A stretch of 64,000 bases of DNA from Pseudoalteromonas sp. R3. Lineage in GTDB: Bacteria; Pseudomonadota; Gammaproteobacteria; Enterobacterales; Alteromonadaceae. The translations under genes and the position numbers were made by a program. Shown in pieces: positions 51,485 through 63,786 of the stretch; position 1 is the first letter of the stretch, and each line of letters starts with the position of its first letter. Below the pieces are notes generated by a model. That model ran no database searches and was not told the DNA's origin. It saw only the letters and a program-made list of their open reading frames with translations. The stretch covers positions 2,232,001 to 2,296,000 of the forward strand of contig NZ_CP034835.1 of assembly GCF_004014715.1 (NCBI RefSeq). Reading direction: 5' to 3'.

Positions 51485-52391
51485 ATAAAACCACCGAAGA
51501 AATAATCAACCAGCTCTCAGAATTGATACTGGGGAAAGAAGAGCAGATCAAGCTCGCTGTTGTCTGCCTGCTTTGTAAGGGACATCTGTTAATTGAGGAC
51601 TTGCCCGGCATGGGCAAAACTACCCTTTCCCACGGTCTTGCGAATGTGCTTGGATTGAGTTACCAACGAGTTCAATTTACCAGTGATCTGTTGCCTGCCG
51701 ATATAACCGGTTCCAGTGTATTTAATAGCTCACAGCAAAGTTTTGACTTTCACCCTGGGCCTATTTTTAGTCAGGTATTGCTCGCCGATGAAATAAATCG
51801 AGCCAGTCCAAAAACACAAAGCGCTTTGCTTGAGGCAATGGAAGAACGTCAGGTCACGGTTGATGGTAAGACACATCCTTTGCCGGACCCATTTTTTGTC
51901 ATTGCAACACAAAACCCATTGCATCAATCGGGACTCATCCACTTCCAGAGTCGCAGCTGGACCGCTTTTTTTTGCGGATCAGCTTAGGCTACCCGGATGA
52001 ACAAGCCGAGAAAAGTCTTATTTTGGGTAATAACCTGCAAAGGCAGACTTTGAGCGAAATACCATGCGTATTAGACCTGAATGCACTGGCCGCACTTCAG
52101 CAAACGGTACTTTCCATCAACCTGTCAGACTCCGTGGTGCAATACATCATCAACCTGGTAAATTTCACGCGTTTTAGCGGGCAGTTTAGTGATCCCCTGT
52201 CACCACGTGCCAGTATCGCTTTAGGGTTGGCAACTCGTGCTTATGCGCTAACCTTGGGGCGGGATTATGCATTACCAGATGATGTACAGGCCGTATTTGG
52301 AGCCGTTGCCGGTCATCGTCTGAATATTGCCACACATGAGCTGGATGATGTCGTCAAGGGGATCTTTGATAACGTCGCGGTTGTACTGTAA
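51481..52391 (+). pseudogene. MoxR-family AAA+ ATPase, frameshifted by one base
   Basis: First frame (51481-51987) has Walker A GMGKTTLS and Walker B LLADEINRAS; second frame (51972-52391) has the remaining AAA+ lid (RISLGYPDEQAEKSLIL...). Near 51929-51934 TCGGGACTC would need one more base (GGAACT or GGGACT) to give QSGTHPLPESQLDRFFLRISLG. MoxR with DUF58 and transglutaminase genes forms a standard set for assembly of surface complexes. A sequencing error is likely because the operon otherwise looks intact. Confidence 0.82.
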
Positions 52392-52393
52392 CA

Positions 52394-53344
52394 ATGCGCA
52401 GTGACTGGCTACAGTCCTGGCTGGCTGATATGATCAAGCGCAAGCACAGCGCTGCGCAAATCACTCTTTCGCATCATAACATCTATATTGTTCCGTCAAG
52501 GCAAGGCGCATTCTTTCTATGTATGGTGATCCTTAACTTTGTTTTGGGTAGTAATTACCAGAACAATCTGATACTCGGCGTCGCGTATATTATGCTTCTG
52601 ATCCTGGTACTTGCGCTGATTTATGGGTACCTAAATTTGCATGGCCTGACGATACAGTTGTTGGATATTAAGAACAATTTTGCATCTAAGCCTGTCGAAG
52701 TACGTATCAAACTTACTACTCCTCATGACTGCTACTCTCTGGATATAGCAAGCCAGGAATATGATTCCAGCCCCAGTAATCACAACTATTATCAAGGGGT
52801 AACAGTCGCCTCACTCTTTTTACACCCTGAACAAAGGGGCCGATATCAGCTTGGTCGAATTAAATTATCCAGTCGCTATCCGTTCGGTTTGGTGCGGGTC
52901 TGGACCTACCTGAATGTAGACAAAACATTTTGTATCTACCCAGCTCCACTGACGTGTCAACTGACATTCAGTGCTCAGGAAGCTACCGAGTCTCAGGGTC
53001 AGTATTTACAACAAAGTACACAAAGCCATGAAAACTTTGATGGCCTGGAACGGTTCAGACCGGGCATAAGCAAAAGCAGAATATCCTGGCGACACTTTGC
53101 TAAAAACCAGCAACTGTTGGTTAAACAGTACAGCGGCGACAGTTATTACTCCCAACATACTTTTGACTACGCCGCGCACGATGGTAACAAAGAAGTACGC
53201 TTGTCAAAACTTTGCCACCAGATCCTTGAAGCAGACAAGCAAGGTGACGTGTTCGCATTACGCCTGAGTAATGCAGTTCAGGTTGACGTTGATCGTGGAG
53301 ACAAACATCGGGAAACGTGTTTGGAGGCACTAAGTGATTTCTGA
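52394..53344 (+). CDS. DUF58 protein, MoxR operon
   Basis: 316 aa with two N-terminal membrane helices (about 35-75) and the DUF58 core, including GLERFRPGISKSRISWRHFAKNQ in parts. Companion of the MoxR ATPase; probably membrane-anchored. Confidence 0.88.
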   Translation: MRSDWLQSWLADMIKRKHSAAQITLSHHNIYIVPSRQGAFFLCMVILNFVLGSNYQNNLILGVAYIMLLILVLALIYGYLNLHGLTIQLLDIKNNFASKPVEVRIKLTTPHDCYSLDIASQEYDSSPSNHNYYQGVTVASLFLHPEQRGRYQLGRIKLSSRYPFGLVRVWTYLNVDKTFCIYPAPLTCQLTFSAQEATESQGQYLQQSTQSHENFDGLERFRPGISKSRISWRHFAKNQQLLVKQYSGDSYYSQHTFDYAAHDGNKEVRLSKLCHQILEADKQGDVFALRLSNAVQVDVDRGDKHRETCLEALSDF

Positions 53345-55280
53345 CAAGCTCCTGGGGGCACAAACCTTAATCACAACGGTGATATATGGTTTAGTCAGTC
53401 TCTTGCTGTTTAACCACTTTGGGGTTGTATTTACCAGCGCTATGTTGCTTATCGTGTTGTTTAAGGTAGCAATCTATCGAGGCCTAGTTAAAGGGCCCTC
53501 CGAGACAATGATCAACCTGCTGGCTTTTACTGTCATACTGGTCGTATTTGTAGCGATAGGTTTTTCAAATCTGGTGGAAATGTTTGTATCCTTATTGTTG
53601 GGTGCGTGCGCATTGAAGACGATTCAGGCTAAATCAAAAAAACAGGCAATGTCTGTTCAGTTGCTCAACTTCTTTGTTTATCCCTGCTTTTTTATCTTTT
53701 CTCAGAATGTTTTGTCACTGTTGTTTGTACTTGCGATGTTGGTAGTAAACCTGGCTCAAATGCTTTGGATAGAACATGGTATTGAGCTTCGCAGCGCCAC
53801 AAAACAAGCGAGTAAACACCTGTTACTCGCTCTTCCCTTGGCCGCTATCATGGTTGTTCTACTCCCTAAAGTTTCACCGTTTTGGCAACTTCCCGGTGCC
53901 AAAAAAACGCAAACGGGATTGTCTGAAGATATTGACCCTTTTAAGATCTCTGAACTGTCTCGCTCAGACGAGTTGGTGTTCAGGGCTATCTTGCCCAATA
54001 ATGCACAAATGCAACCGCCGTTTTACTGGCGTACTTTGGTACACGATAAATTTGACGGCACAAGATGGCGGGTATCACCGCACCATGACGTGCCGCTGCA
54101 GACGCCCTATAGAGCAGTCGGTGAAAGCTATACTGTGATTGCCAGAGCATCTGGTAAAACCTGGTTATATAGTCTGGGCCAGGCAAAATCGACTACGCGC
54201 GGGGTTAATACCAACCACTTTGGTACTTTGTTTATGCAAAAGCATCTCAGCAGTAGCATTGAATACCAGGTGACGCCCATCCACATATCAGGTTCCGGAC
54301 TAGTAAACTGGCAGTATAGAGTCAATACCGCATTGCCGGAAGAAATTAACCCGCTAGCTACTGAGCTGTCTCAGCAATGGGATAGTCGTGCCAACAATAC
54401 CGCTGAGTTTATTGAGCAAATGAAACAATACTTTGTTCAGAACAGTTTTCGTTACTCACTTAAGCCTCCGCCAATCAATGCTACAGATAGCATAGACATG
54501 TTTTTAACCCAGACTCGGGAAGGGTTTTGTGGTCACTACGCCGCAACGGCCGCCTTTCTGTTGCGTGCAGCGGGAATTCCTGCTCGCCTGGTTTCAGGAT
54601 ATCTGGGTGGTGAATATAACGACGAACGTGGCTATTATAGCGTCTATCAGTATGACGCCCATGCGTGGGTAGAGTACTATGTGCCACAACAAGGCTGGTA
54701 TCGCCTGGACCCAACAGCCTGGATTGCACCAGACAGACTCACGGGCTCTTTGTCAGAGTTGACAGCGCTCGAAGAGGAATTTAAAGATAACCTGGGCCTG
54801 AGCCTGATGTCTTATTCAAATCTGGCTCTGGTAAATTGGCTCAGACTTCAGATTGAGCAACTAGATTACCAGTGGACACGCTGGGTGTTAAATTTCGACC
54901 ATCAGAAGCAATCACGGCTGCTGAGAGACTTATTCGGTCAATACCATAAAATATTACCGGGACTGAGCGTGTTTTTACTATTGATCGCGATATTTGTCAT
55001 ACGCTTTTGGTACCTGCAACGACAGCAGATTGTAAAATTACCAGAAGCTGTCAGACTGCATCACGCAGTATGTCGCCTTGGAGGGGATGGACTACACAAA
55101 GTCACCCCCGCACAAGCTTTGTCTGCGTTGCAATCTCAATATCCCGCTTTATCGCAGGAGCTGGAAGAATTTAACCAATACTTTGTAAAATCGAGATTTT
55201 CCCGAGCGCCGTTAACCAAGGTGGAAGCTGCAAGGATGAAGGCGCTGGGTCGTTTAATAATAAAAAAGGCGAAAAAATAA
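53334..55280 (+). CDS. membrane transglutaminase-like protein (TgpA-type)
   Basis: 648 aa. Six or so N-terminal membrane helices (to about 185), a periplasmic transglutaminase core with the Cys in [10 protein letters not shown], His in DAHAWVEYY and Asp in RLDPTAW, a further membrane helix (about 560) and a DUF4129-like cytoplasmic end. TgpA of Pseudomonas is essential for viability; here the role is inferred. Start overlaps DUF58 by 11 nt. Confidence 0.9.
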   Translation: MISDKLLGAQTLITTVIYGLVSLLLFNHFGVVFTSAMLLIVLFKVAIYRGLVKGPSETMINLLAFTVILVVFVAIGFSNLVEMFVSLLLGACALKTIQAKSKKQAMSVQLLNFFVYPCFFIFSQNVLSLLFVLAMLVVNLAQMLWIEHGIELRSATKQASKHLLLALPLAAIMVVLLPKVSPFWQLPGAKKTQTGLSEDIDPFKISELSRSDELVFRAILPNNAQMQPPFYWRTLVHDKFDGTRWRVSPHHDVPLQTPYRAVGESYTVIARASGKTWLYSLGQAKSTTRGVNTNHFGTLFMQKHLSSSIEYQVTPIHISGSGLVNWQYRVNTALPEEINPLATELSQQWDSRANNTAEFIEQMKQYFVQNSFRYSLKPPPINATDSIDMFLTQTREGFCGHYAATAAFLLRAAGIPARLVSGYLGGEYNDERGYYSVYQYDAHAWVEYYVPQQGWYRLDPTAWIAPDRLTGSLSELTALEEEFKDNLGLSLMSYSNLALVNWLRLQIEQLDYQWTRWVLNFDHQKQSRLLRDLFGQYHKILPGLSVFLLLIAIFVIRFWYLQRQQIVKLPEAVRLHHAVCRLGGDGLHKVTPAQALSALQSQYPALSQELEEFNQYFVKSRFSRAPLTKVEAARMKALGRLIIKKAKK

Positions 55281-55284
55281 CATT

Positions 55285-56622
55285 ATGAATGCTGTCATTA
55301 TTGGTGTTTTGCTGATGCTCGGCCTGACACTATTTAGAGTAAACGTGATTGTTGCAATGACGATCAGTGCTATGGTTGCCGGGCTAAGTGCCGGCCTTGG
55401 GTTATCGGAAACACTCAATGCGTTTAATTCCGGCCTCTCCGGTGGCGCAGAAATTGCGCTGAGCTATGCCATGTTAGGTGCGTTTGCTGTTGCCATTTCT
55501 AAATCTGGGTTAACCCAGATCCTAGCCGACAAGCTGCTGTCACTGGTCCACGGCAATCAGCAAAGCTCTAGTCAGCTGTTAAGTATGCTGATTATGGTTA
55601 TTATTCTGGGCTGCTCTGTCGCATCACAAAACCTTATTCCGGTGCACATCGCTTTCATCCCAATCCTGATACCGCCACTGTTAGTGATATTTAATCAGCT
55701 GAATATCGACCGCCGAGCCATTGCCTGTATATTGACTTTTGGTTTGGCAACTTCCTATATGGTGTTGCCTTATGGATTTGGCGGTATCTATCTTTATTCA
55801 ATTCTGCACAAAAACTTGGTTGATAACGGCCTAGAAATAATCAATACACAAGTCCCCTATGCCATGGTGATCCCGGCACTGGGAATGCTAATTGGCCTGA
55901 TCATTGCGGTATTCATCAGTTACCGTAAACCGCGTCAGTATACTCATGATGAAGTGACGTCCGATATGCTACAGCCGGGCATCATGAGTCATGATGCTCA
56001 AGAAAAACGTAAGGTTATCATTGCTGGCACTCTTGCTATCGTTTGTTCCTTACTTGCACAGAACGTCAGCGGTTCAATGATTCTGGGCGGTCTGGTTGGC
56101 GTTATGATGTTCAGTCTGTTTGGTATTGTTAAGTGGGACCAGAGTTCAGATGTATTCAGTAAAGGCGTTGCTATGATGGCGATGATTGGCTTTATTATGA
56201 TCTCTGCACAAGGTTTTGCGTCTGTTATGAAAGAAACCGGTCACGTTGCCAGTTTGGTAAGTGCGTGTGCTGATTTTGTTGGAGAGAATAAACCATTGGC
56301 CGCTGCCATGATATTACTGGTGGGTTTACTTATTACTATGGGCATCGGTAGCTCCTTCTCGACGGTGCCTATTATCGCAACTCTGTTTGTACCTCTATCA
56401 ATGGAAGTGGGCTTTTCTGCTATGGCAACGGTTGCACTTGTTGGAACAGCAGGAGCGTTGGGAGACGCAGGTTCACCGGCATCTGATTCGACCTTAGGAC
56501 CAACATCCGGTTTAAATGCCGATGGTCAACACGACCATATCTGGGATTCAGTAGTCCCAACTTTTATTCACTTTAACATCCCTTTGCTTATCTTTGGCTG
56601 GATTGCTGCAATGGTGCTATAG
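55285..56622 (+). CDS. putative Na+/H+ antiporter family permease (YuiF/COG2056-like)
   Basis: 445 aa, about 11 membrane segments, with duplicated halves and the [17 protein letters not shown] and [29 protein letters not shown] signatures (in short blocks) typical of this ion-transporter group. 4 nt after TgpA and likely read through from it. Substrate uncertain. Confidence 0.82.
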   Translation: MNAVIIGVLLMLGLTLFRVNVIVAMTISAMVAGLSAGLGLSETLNAFNSGLSGGAEIALSYAMLGAFAVAISKSGLTQILADKLLSLVHGNQQSSSQLLSMLIMVIILGCSVASQNLIPVHIAFIPILIPPLLVIFNQLNIDRRAIACILTFGLATSYMVLPYGFGGIYLYSILHKNLVDNGLEIINTQVPYAMVIPALGMLIGLIIAVFISYRKPRQYTHDEVTSDMLQPGIMSHDAQEKRKVIIAGTLAIVCSLLAQNVSGSMILGGLVGVMMFSLFGIVKWDQSSDVFSKGVAMMAMIGFIMISAQGFASVMKETGHVASLVSACADFVGENKPLAAAMILLVGLLITMGIGSSFSTVPIIATLFVPLSMEVGFSAMATVALVGTAGALGDAGSPASDSTLGPTSGLNADGQHDHIWDSVVPTFIHFNIPLLIFGWIAAMVL

Positions 56623-56629
56623 AGCAGAG

Positions 56630-56661
56630 AAAGTCGACCTGAAGGTCGACTTTTTCTTTTT
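56630..56661 (+). terminator. rho-independent terminator
   Basis: AAAGTCGACCT pairs with AGGTCGACTTT (56643-56653), followed by TTCTTTTTTT. Ends the MoxR/DUF58/TgpA/antiporter operon. Confidence 0.9.
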
Positions 56662-56688
56662 TTGTATCAGCTAAAACCCAATACCCCT

Positions 56689-57600
56689 TCAGCTGTCTTT
56701 TAAATCGCTAAATAACACATCAAACCAACGAATATCCTCAGGACCGAGCTTAGCTTGTTTGTACAATAATGGGTCGAGATACACATCTTTGTAGATATGA
56801 TACATAGCAATTTCCGTGAGTACTCGCCACTTATCGCCGTTAAGCTCCTTTATTTCAGCGGTACTAAAATTAAAATCAAGCAACGGGTCGTGCTGATTCT
56901 CTGTAGTACGTAACGCAAGATCTAGCTGTTGTAAAATCGGGTTGATAACCTTAACCGTGCTTGCGTCGCCGAACTCTCTAAGTATGTTTTCTTCTGCTTG
57001 TCTGATAGCTTCGACTTCTTTATGCTCGGCCAACTTCTGCGCAGCTGGCCTGAGTGTAAATTTTGAGACTATGCCTGCAACACCCGGGAGTAAAGCTTTA
57101 GCAGCGATCCCAGCCCCCAACAAGGGGTTAGTTAAAGCCGCAACACCGCCAATCAAAAGCATACCATAGGTTAGTTTGCGGTCTAATGCGTCTATCTGAT
57201 CAGCCAGGGAATGCAGTGAACCCGGGTCTGCGCTGGTTCGCTCTATAGCAAGCTGTGCAGCACAGTTAACCATATATTCTCGCAGCTGGGCCTCAGCGTG
57301 GGTGGTTGGAAAGTGAAAAATACGCCTTTTTGGCAGCTCATTAACTTCAGGCACCCCTTCGGGCAGGTTTCTTATAGTATGAAGTGCAAAGCCGTGCTCA
57401 CTAAGCGCAAAGGGTACGACAAAATAATGCTTCTCATCATACCTTATGCCGCTGTTACTTGCAGTCCTCTCCACGGACATGAAAATAGGCAGTCCATTCA
57501 CTTTTTCTTTTACAAACTGAAAGCCTGATGCCAGCTCTGCTGACACTTTTTCCGGCATCTCAGACAACATTACTTTGCCTTTGTTAAGTAACTCTTTCAT
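56689..57600 (-). CDS. hypothetical protein with two hydrophobic segments
   Basis: 303 aa from ATG at 57600 with AAGGGT upstream. The middle has LTYGMLLIGGVAALTNPLLGAGIAAKALLPGVAGIV, two hydrophobic helices joined by a Pro-Leu-Leu turn; flanks are helical. No family assigned. 8 nt from the acetyltransferase end, suggesting an operon. Confidence 0.75.
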   Translation of the reverse strand: MKELLNKGKVMLSEMPEKVSAELASGFQFVKEKVNGLPIFMSVERTASNSGIRYDEKHYFVVPFALSEHGFALHTIRNLPEGVPEVNELPKRRIFHFPTTHAEAQLREYMVNCAAQLAIERTSADPGSLHSLADQIDALDRKLTYGMLLIGGVAALTNPLLGAGIAAKALLPGVAGIVSKFTLRPAAQKLAEHKEVEAIRQAEENILREFGDASTVKVINPILQQLDLALRTTENQHDPLLDFNFSTAEIKELNGDKWRVLTEIAMYHIYKDVYLDPLLYKQAKLGPEDIRWFDVLFSDLKDS

Positions 57601-57608
57601 ACAACCCT

Positions 57609-58121
57609 TTATGACAAGTCCGCGGTATATATACACATAGTTTTTGGTAGTTTATCTTGCATTGGAACCACATAGCGCCGGACCAGTTTAGCCCCTGCCC
57701 GTTGCGCGATTTTGATGCTTGCGACATTAAAATCCAGGCAATGAAACTCGATATGCCGCATTGCTAGCTCTTCTTGTAATCTGGGTAACATCACTCGGAG
57801 AACTTTATCCATTATTGCATTACCGCGTGCTGTTTCACAAAGCCAGTACCCGATTTCACAGGTATTGGGTGCCTCTACCGATTTAATAGCAAAAACACCA
57901 ATAAATTGATGATGATACATAATAGAAAAATAGCGACTGTCAGACATAGCAAGACGTTCTGAGATATACTTTTTGGCGCCATCCAGATCCGTAACAGACG
58001 CTGCCCAGGGCAAGTAAGTTTCCAGGCTCTCCCTGCTCAACTCTACAGCTTCCAGTAGTACACTCGCCTGTTTTATGTTTAGCGGAGTGAGGTTTAAATA
58101 CGGTGAGATGTCGTAATCCAT
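57609..58121 (-). CDS. GNAT N-acetyltransferase (RimJ/RimL-like)
   Basis: 170 aa. The acetyl-CoA fold: EIGYWLCETARGNAIMDKVLRVMLP (motif A region) and the C-terminal HCLDFNVASIKIAQRAGAKLVRRYV match ribosomal-protein/spermidine type GNATs. Substrate unknown. Confidence 0.85.
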   Translation of the reverse strand: MDYDISPYLNLTPLNIKQASVLLEAVELSRESLETYLPWAASVTDLDGAKKYISERLAMSDSRYFSIMYHHQFIGVFAIKSVEAPNTCEIGYWLCETARGNAIMDKVLRVMLPRLQEELAMRHIEFHCLDFNVASIKIAQRAGAKLVRRYVVPMQDKLPKTMCIYTADLS

Positions 58122-58335
58122 GAATTCCTTCCAGGTAAACTGCTAAAAGCACCTTCCCGCCACATTGATGATACTGCAAACCAGCTCGATTATAAAAGGC
58201 GGTTTGGTGAAAAATGGGGACACAAATCAGTCATTGCTAAGTTTATGAACTCAAGCCTTTGTATGATGTGTTCTTGTGTGATGAAAGGAGTCGTTCTGAC
58301 TCCTACATAAAATAATGCTGATTGCGAACTGTCCG

Positions 58336-58767
58336 TTAACTAAAGCCATTCAACATTTGATCACAAACTACTGGCGTTGGTCTGTGGTTGTCATCGACAG
58401 CTACAAATGTAAAGCTGCCAGAGATGGCCAGGTGCTTATCATCTTTGTGCATGGTTTCCAGGTAAATGTGAACTTCCACTTTTAAGCTGGTGTTACCGAC
58501 ATGAACCACGTTAGCTACGAGCTCTGCAAATGTGCCAGCCGGGATCGCTTCTTTAAAGTCGACTCTGTCTGATGAAATGGTTACCAAAGGTTTGCGGCAA
58601 AAACGCGTCGCAGCAATAAAGGCCACCTCATCCATCCAGGCTAACGCATCGCCACCAAACAGTGTGTTATGGTGGTTGGTACGACCTGGAAATACCGTTT
58701 TGGTAACCGAGGTTTGCGAGTCTTTAATTCGTTGAGCTATTACTGCGTCTTTATCTGTTTGTGTCAT
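58336..58767 (-). CDS. acyl-CoA thioesterase, hotdog fold (YciA/4HBT)
   Basis: 143 aa. The HHNTLFGGDALAWMDEVAFIAATRF catalytic stretch with Asp (in GGDALAWMD) and the ISSDRVDFKEAIPAG segment are typical. Cytoplasmic; hydrolyses medium/long acyl-CoA. Its ATG overlaps the M23 stop (ATGA). Confidence 0.9.
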   Translation of the reverse strand: MTQTDKDAVIAQRIKDSQTSVTKTVFPGRTNHHNTLFGGDALAWMDEVAFIAATRFCRKPLVTISSDRVDFKEAIPAGTFAELVANVVHVGNTSLKVEVHIYLETMHKDDKHLAISGSFTFVAVDDNHRPTPVVCDQMLNGFS

Positions 58768-59611
58768 TCTTTACTGCTTTTCGTTGCGAGTTGATCAATC
58801 ATTAGAAGTTGTGGATCCAGACGTTCATTAAACCAATTAAAACGCCAGTCCAAGTGTGGCCCTGTTACCCTGCCGGTTGCGCCTATGTCGGCAATATGGT
58901 CGCCAAGCTCTACCAGCTGCCCTTCCTTAACATGTAACTGGTTGAGGTGTATATAGGTAGAGGTAATACCATATCCGTGGTCCAGGATCAGAGTGCCACC
59001 ACTGTAATAGAGATCTGGATTAGCAAAAACAACTTTGCCTGAGACAGGGGCCAACACCGGTGTGCCGGTTTTATTGGCAATGTCCAATCCAAAATGGGGT
59101 CTTCTGGGTTTGCCATTAAAATAACGCTGGCTGCCGTAAACCCCTGATATTCTGCCCTTTGAAGGACGGTACACCGGGTCATCAAAATACGGTAAAGTGC
59201 TCAGCTTGCTTCTAGCGGCACTGACCTGCGCACCTTCTTTACGGATCCGAGCCAATACTTCCTTTGGTGGTGAGACATATTTTTTCTCAACCCCGGTAAT
59301 GCGGTCAATGTCATAGTCGCGAGACGTGATCAGCAAAGTTTTAGTGTGGGTTTTGCCGTCTTTGTCGACCCAGCTCAGACTATGTTCAACGCCGGCGTCT
59401 CGGCCAAAACCAAATACAAACTTGCCATCCGGGGCTATGGCAAGGTCTTTATCGTTAAGCCTGGCAGATTGCACCCCATCCAGCTGCGCAATTACCATCC
59501 CCCCTGGGTGAGTGATCCTTTAAGCTCAATGGCATGAGCAGATCCCATACCAAGGCATAAACCGGCCAAAATCGTGGCCGTTTTCTTTGCTTTACTTAGC
59601 CAATCAGGCAT
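58764..59611 (-). pseudogene. M23 family peptidase with signal peptide, frameshifted in a G run
   Basis: ATG at 59611 starts a signal peptide (LSKAKKTATILAGLCLGMGSAHA, read in short parts) followed by IELKGSLTQGG; the frame stops because the minus strand has six Gs (59499-59504) before ATGGTA. A seventh G would join it to MVIAQLDGVQSARL... The rest carries the LytM zinc motifs (HFGLDIANKTGTPVLAPVSGKV and HLDWR). A periplasmic cell-wall hydrolase or regulator; loss of one base in a homopolymer is likely a sequencing error. Confidence 0.85.
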
Positions 59612-60458
59612 AAGCGATTGCTCCTTTTCCAACGCCCTCAAACGCCTTCACTTTCACTTTTCGCTCTGGATACTGTGCTTTGATCTCACCGGCGAGATAC
59701 TCTGCAATACACTCAACGGTGCTGTCACAGGGGATCAAGTCACAACGTGATTTGCTGATGGCCAGCTCAAAGTATCCCTGAGATGCCGAGTAAGCAAAAG
59801 CATAATCATTGTCGCGTGCAGTAATGTGCTTTAGTGCGCTTGCATCAATCAAATCTTCTTCACTGCCAAGATAGATGTCCTGCCAGCGCTCCGCCCACTC
59901 CTTTTGCAAACGAGGCATGCTAATATCATCAAGATAAATGCCAATGTCAGAGCGGTGTCCGTGAATAATACGCTGGCAGTTACCGTCATGCTTTTTCAAG
60001 CCGTGACTGTAATGGTAGTAAAAACTGCGACTAGGCTCAGGGCGAAGTTCAATTTCGACGTCCTTCACGTTATCAGGCATGTTAGGCAAGATTTGTTGCT
60101 TCAAAAACGCAATCACAGCGTCTTCGTTGATAACGTCACCCTCGACGATACAAACAGCTTCGTCAGGTGCACTCATAGCGAGGTGATGACCGCAAAATTC
60201 ACCGTCAAACCTCACTCTGCCGTCTTGCGAAGACAAATTGCAATCCAGTTGACTTGGAATTGCCAGCTTATGATCAATTGTGTCATCTATAATGGCCTTG
60301 ATCTGTTTCTTTACCTTGGCAAAGTCCAGCACCATAGACTCTTCATTCAACTGGCCATGCAATGTCATATCAACAATCCAGCTCTCGCCGACGGCGCCGC
60401 GTTTACTACACAAGTAAGAAAAATCAATTACCGTCAAAGCATCTACAAAAAGGATCAT
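59604..60458 (-). CDS. duplicated 6-pyruvoyl-tetrahydropterin synthase-fold protein (QueD-like)
   Basis: 284 aa. Two PTPS-like halves: VDALTVIDFSYLC..SWIVDMTLHGQL..DFAKVKKQIKAI (N half) and the FYYHYSHGLKKHDGNCQRIIHGHRS His-rich block plus DSTVECIAEYLAGEI (C half). Probably queuosine or pterin biosynthesis-related. Overlaps the M23 start by 8 nt. Confidence 0.8.
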   Translation of the reverse strand: MILFVDALTVIDFSYLCSKRGAVGESWIVDMTLHGQLNEESMVLDFAKVKKQIKAIIDDTIDHKLAIPSQLDCNLSSQDGRVRFDGEFCGHHLAMSAPDEAVCIVEGDVINEDAVIAFLKQQILPNMPDNVKDVEIELRPEPSRSFYYHYSHGLKKHDGNCQRIIHGHRSDIGIYLDDISMPRLQKEWAERWQDIYLGSEEDLIDASALKHITARDNDYAFAYSASQGYFELAISKSRCDLIPCDSTVECIAEYLAGEIKAQYPERKVKVKAFEGVGKGAIAYA

Positions 60459-60765
60459 AAACTTCCGTTAACATTAAAAACGACTAAGTCAATTATAAAG
60501 ATTTTTAACACAAAAATCGCCCTGAAAGGTCGAGAAACAAGGAAATTATCAATATGAGATGACTATTTGAATGGTTTTCATTCATTAACCTCAACCCTGC
60601 CAGTTTGTTGCGCTTTAAAAACGCCATTATTCTGTGAATATACGCATATAGGGTAATAGCGCTACTAGAATGACGAAGCTCAGCAGTGGTAATTGATAAA
60701 GAATTCGGCGCCAAATGGTTAAAGTGCTTAAAGAGCAAGCAAATTTTAACTGTTCAGAGTTGTTT

Positions 60766-60783
60766 GGCGTACAAGTGTAAGCT
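60766..60783 (+). promoter_or_regulatory. candidate FabR-like operator upstream of fabA
   Basis: GCGTACAAGTGTAAGC is an inverted repeat with one mismatch, similar to the FabR-type site of enterobacterial fabA/fabB. It lies 36 nt before the fabA ATG. The rest of 60459-60818 holds no gene. Confidence 0.4.
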
Positions 60784-60818
60784 AAAGTAGCGGCAATTTA
60801 AGACTAAGATTGAAGATT

Positions 60819-61334
60819 ATGGAACCAAAAAATAGCTATACAAAAGAAGAACTGATCCTCTGTGCTGAAGGCAAAATGTTTGGCGAGAACAACTGTCGCC
60901 TGCCAATCGATAATATGCTCATGATGGACCGTATCATCGAGATTAATGAAGATGGCGGTGAATTCGGTAAAGGCCAAATCGTTGCAGAGCTGGATATTAA
61001 CCCTGATCTGTGGTTTTTCGACTGTCACTTCCGTGGCGACCCGGTCATGCCAGGCTGTCTGGGTCTGGATGCAATGTGGCAAATCGTCGGTTTCTTCCTG
61101 GGTTGGTCAGGCGGTCCGGGCCTTGGTCGAGCACTGGGTGTAGGTGAAGTTAAATTCACAGGCCAGATCTTGCCAACCGCTAAGAAAGTAACTTACCGTG
61201 TAGACATGAAACGTGTTATCAAGCGTAAGCTGTTTATGGGTCTGGCAGATGGCACAGTAGAAGTTGATGGTCGTGTGATTTACGAAGCAAAAGACTTGAA
61301 AGTTGGCTTGTTCCAGGACACTAGCGCATTCTAA
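60819..61334 (+). CDS. fabA: 3-hydroxydecanoyl-ACP dehydratase/isomerase
   Basis: 171 aa from ATG at 60819, matching the family length (E. coli 172). Active-site His70 in [15 protein letters not shown] and Asp84 in LGLDAMWQ. Introduces the double bond of unsaturated fatty acids. Next to rmf as in many gammaproteobacteria. Confidence 0.97.
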   Translation: MEPKNSYTKEELILCAEGKMFGENNCRLPIDNMLMMDRIIEINEDGGEFGKGQIVAELDINPDLWFFDCHFRGDPVMPGCLGLDAMWQIVGFFLGWSGGPGLGRALGVGEVKFTGQILPTAKKVTYRVDMKRVIKRKLFMGLADGTVEVDGRVIYEAKDLKVGLFQDTSAF

Positions 61335-61355
61335 GTATCTAGCGTCTATAAAAAC

Positions 61356-61378
61356 AAAGCCCCTTTACAGGGGCTTTT
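61356..61378. terminator. bidirectional terminator between fabA and rmf
   Basis: AAAGCCCC (61356-61363) and GGGGCTTTT (61370-61378). T runs in both directions (TTTT on plus, TTTGTTTTT on minus), so it can end both convergent transcripts. Confidence 0.88.
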
Positions 61379-61411
61379 GACATTGCTTAGTCATTAGATA
61401 TTTATAGGAAT

Positions 61412-61582
61412 TTAGGTTTTGTACATGTTGCGGTTATCTATGGCCTCTCGCCATCCCCCCAACCATTCGGATCTGTGCTCTACTTGCTGATATGGACATA
61501 AATCTTTGGACCGGCCCGCTAAACCTGCTTTAAATCCCTGGGCATGTGCTCTTTCTAAACGGTCTCTTTTCTGTCTCTTCAT
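61412..61582 (-). CDS. rmf: ribosome modulation factor
   Basis: 56 aa from the ATG at 61582 (MKRQKRDRLERAHAQGF.., the same start as E. coli). AGLAGRSKDLCPYQ and SEWLGGWREA complete the family signature. Dimerises 70S ribosomes in stationary phase. Confidence 0.95.
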   Translation of the reverse strand: MKRQKRDRLERAHAQGFKAGLAGRSKDLCPYQQVEHRSEWLGGWREAIDNRNMYKT

Positions 61583-62049
61583 AGGTAAATTCCTCACCTT
61601 CATATTTTTCAAGTTGCTTTCGTCGTTACGACATCCACATTTAATAAATAGTTAATAAATTCGTAAATATCAATCCGTACGAAACACGACAATGTCCTCG
61701 GTACAATTTGATTCAGTGCTTCGCCGCAGGCTGCCTGGCAGCCGATAGCTCGAATTTCACTTAACTACTAACATTTCTACTATTGCATATGGTTAAACAA
61801 CGGCCGACTGCGAATGCACTTTTTTGCCAGACACACGTCGACTAATTCAGGATTGGCCAAACCTTCAAAAACAATAAATCATATATCGTTTTGACATGCA
61901 ACATGCTGACGATGAGTGAGGATAATAAAAACGGCATAAAAGAGAAATTAATACAACAAACCCGACTTTCTTAGCTAATTTATCTTTTTTACTCTTTTTT
62001 TAGGCTTGTTTATTGATATTTAAGCGTAAAAAAACATTCATTAATTTGT
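61583..62049. other. intergenic region upstream of rmf
   Basis: About 470 bp without a gene, AT-rich from 61900 on. It must contain the rmf promoter (minus strand). No RNA gene or repeat recognised. Confidence 0.5.
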
Positions 62050-62079
62050 AATAAAAAAGGCCGCTGGAATGCGGCCTTA
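62050..62079 (-). terminator. rho-independent terminator of serS
   Basis: On the minus strand AAGGCCGC, a 6-nt loop and GCGGCCTT, followed by TTTTTTATTA. 20 nt after the serS stop. Confidence 0.9.
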
Positions 62080-62098
62080 GATCAATGTGTTAAGTGTT

Positions 62099-63785
<1,687 letters not shown>

Positions 63786-63786
<1 letters not shown>

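Noticed and set aside
60505..60738. 77-codon minus-strand ORF upstream of fabA
   Set aside because: Occupies the promoter region, no ribosome site, unlikely residue composition.
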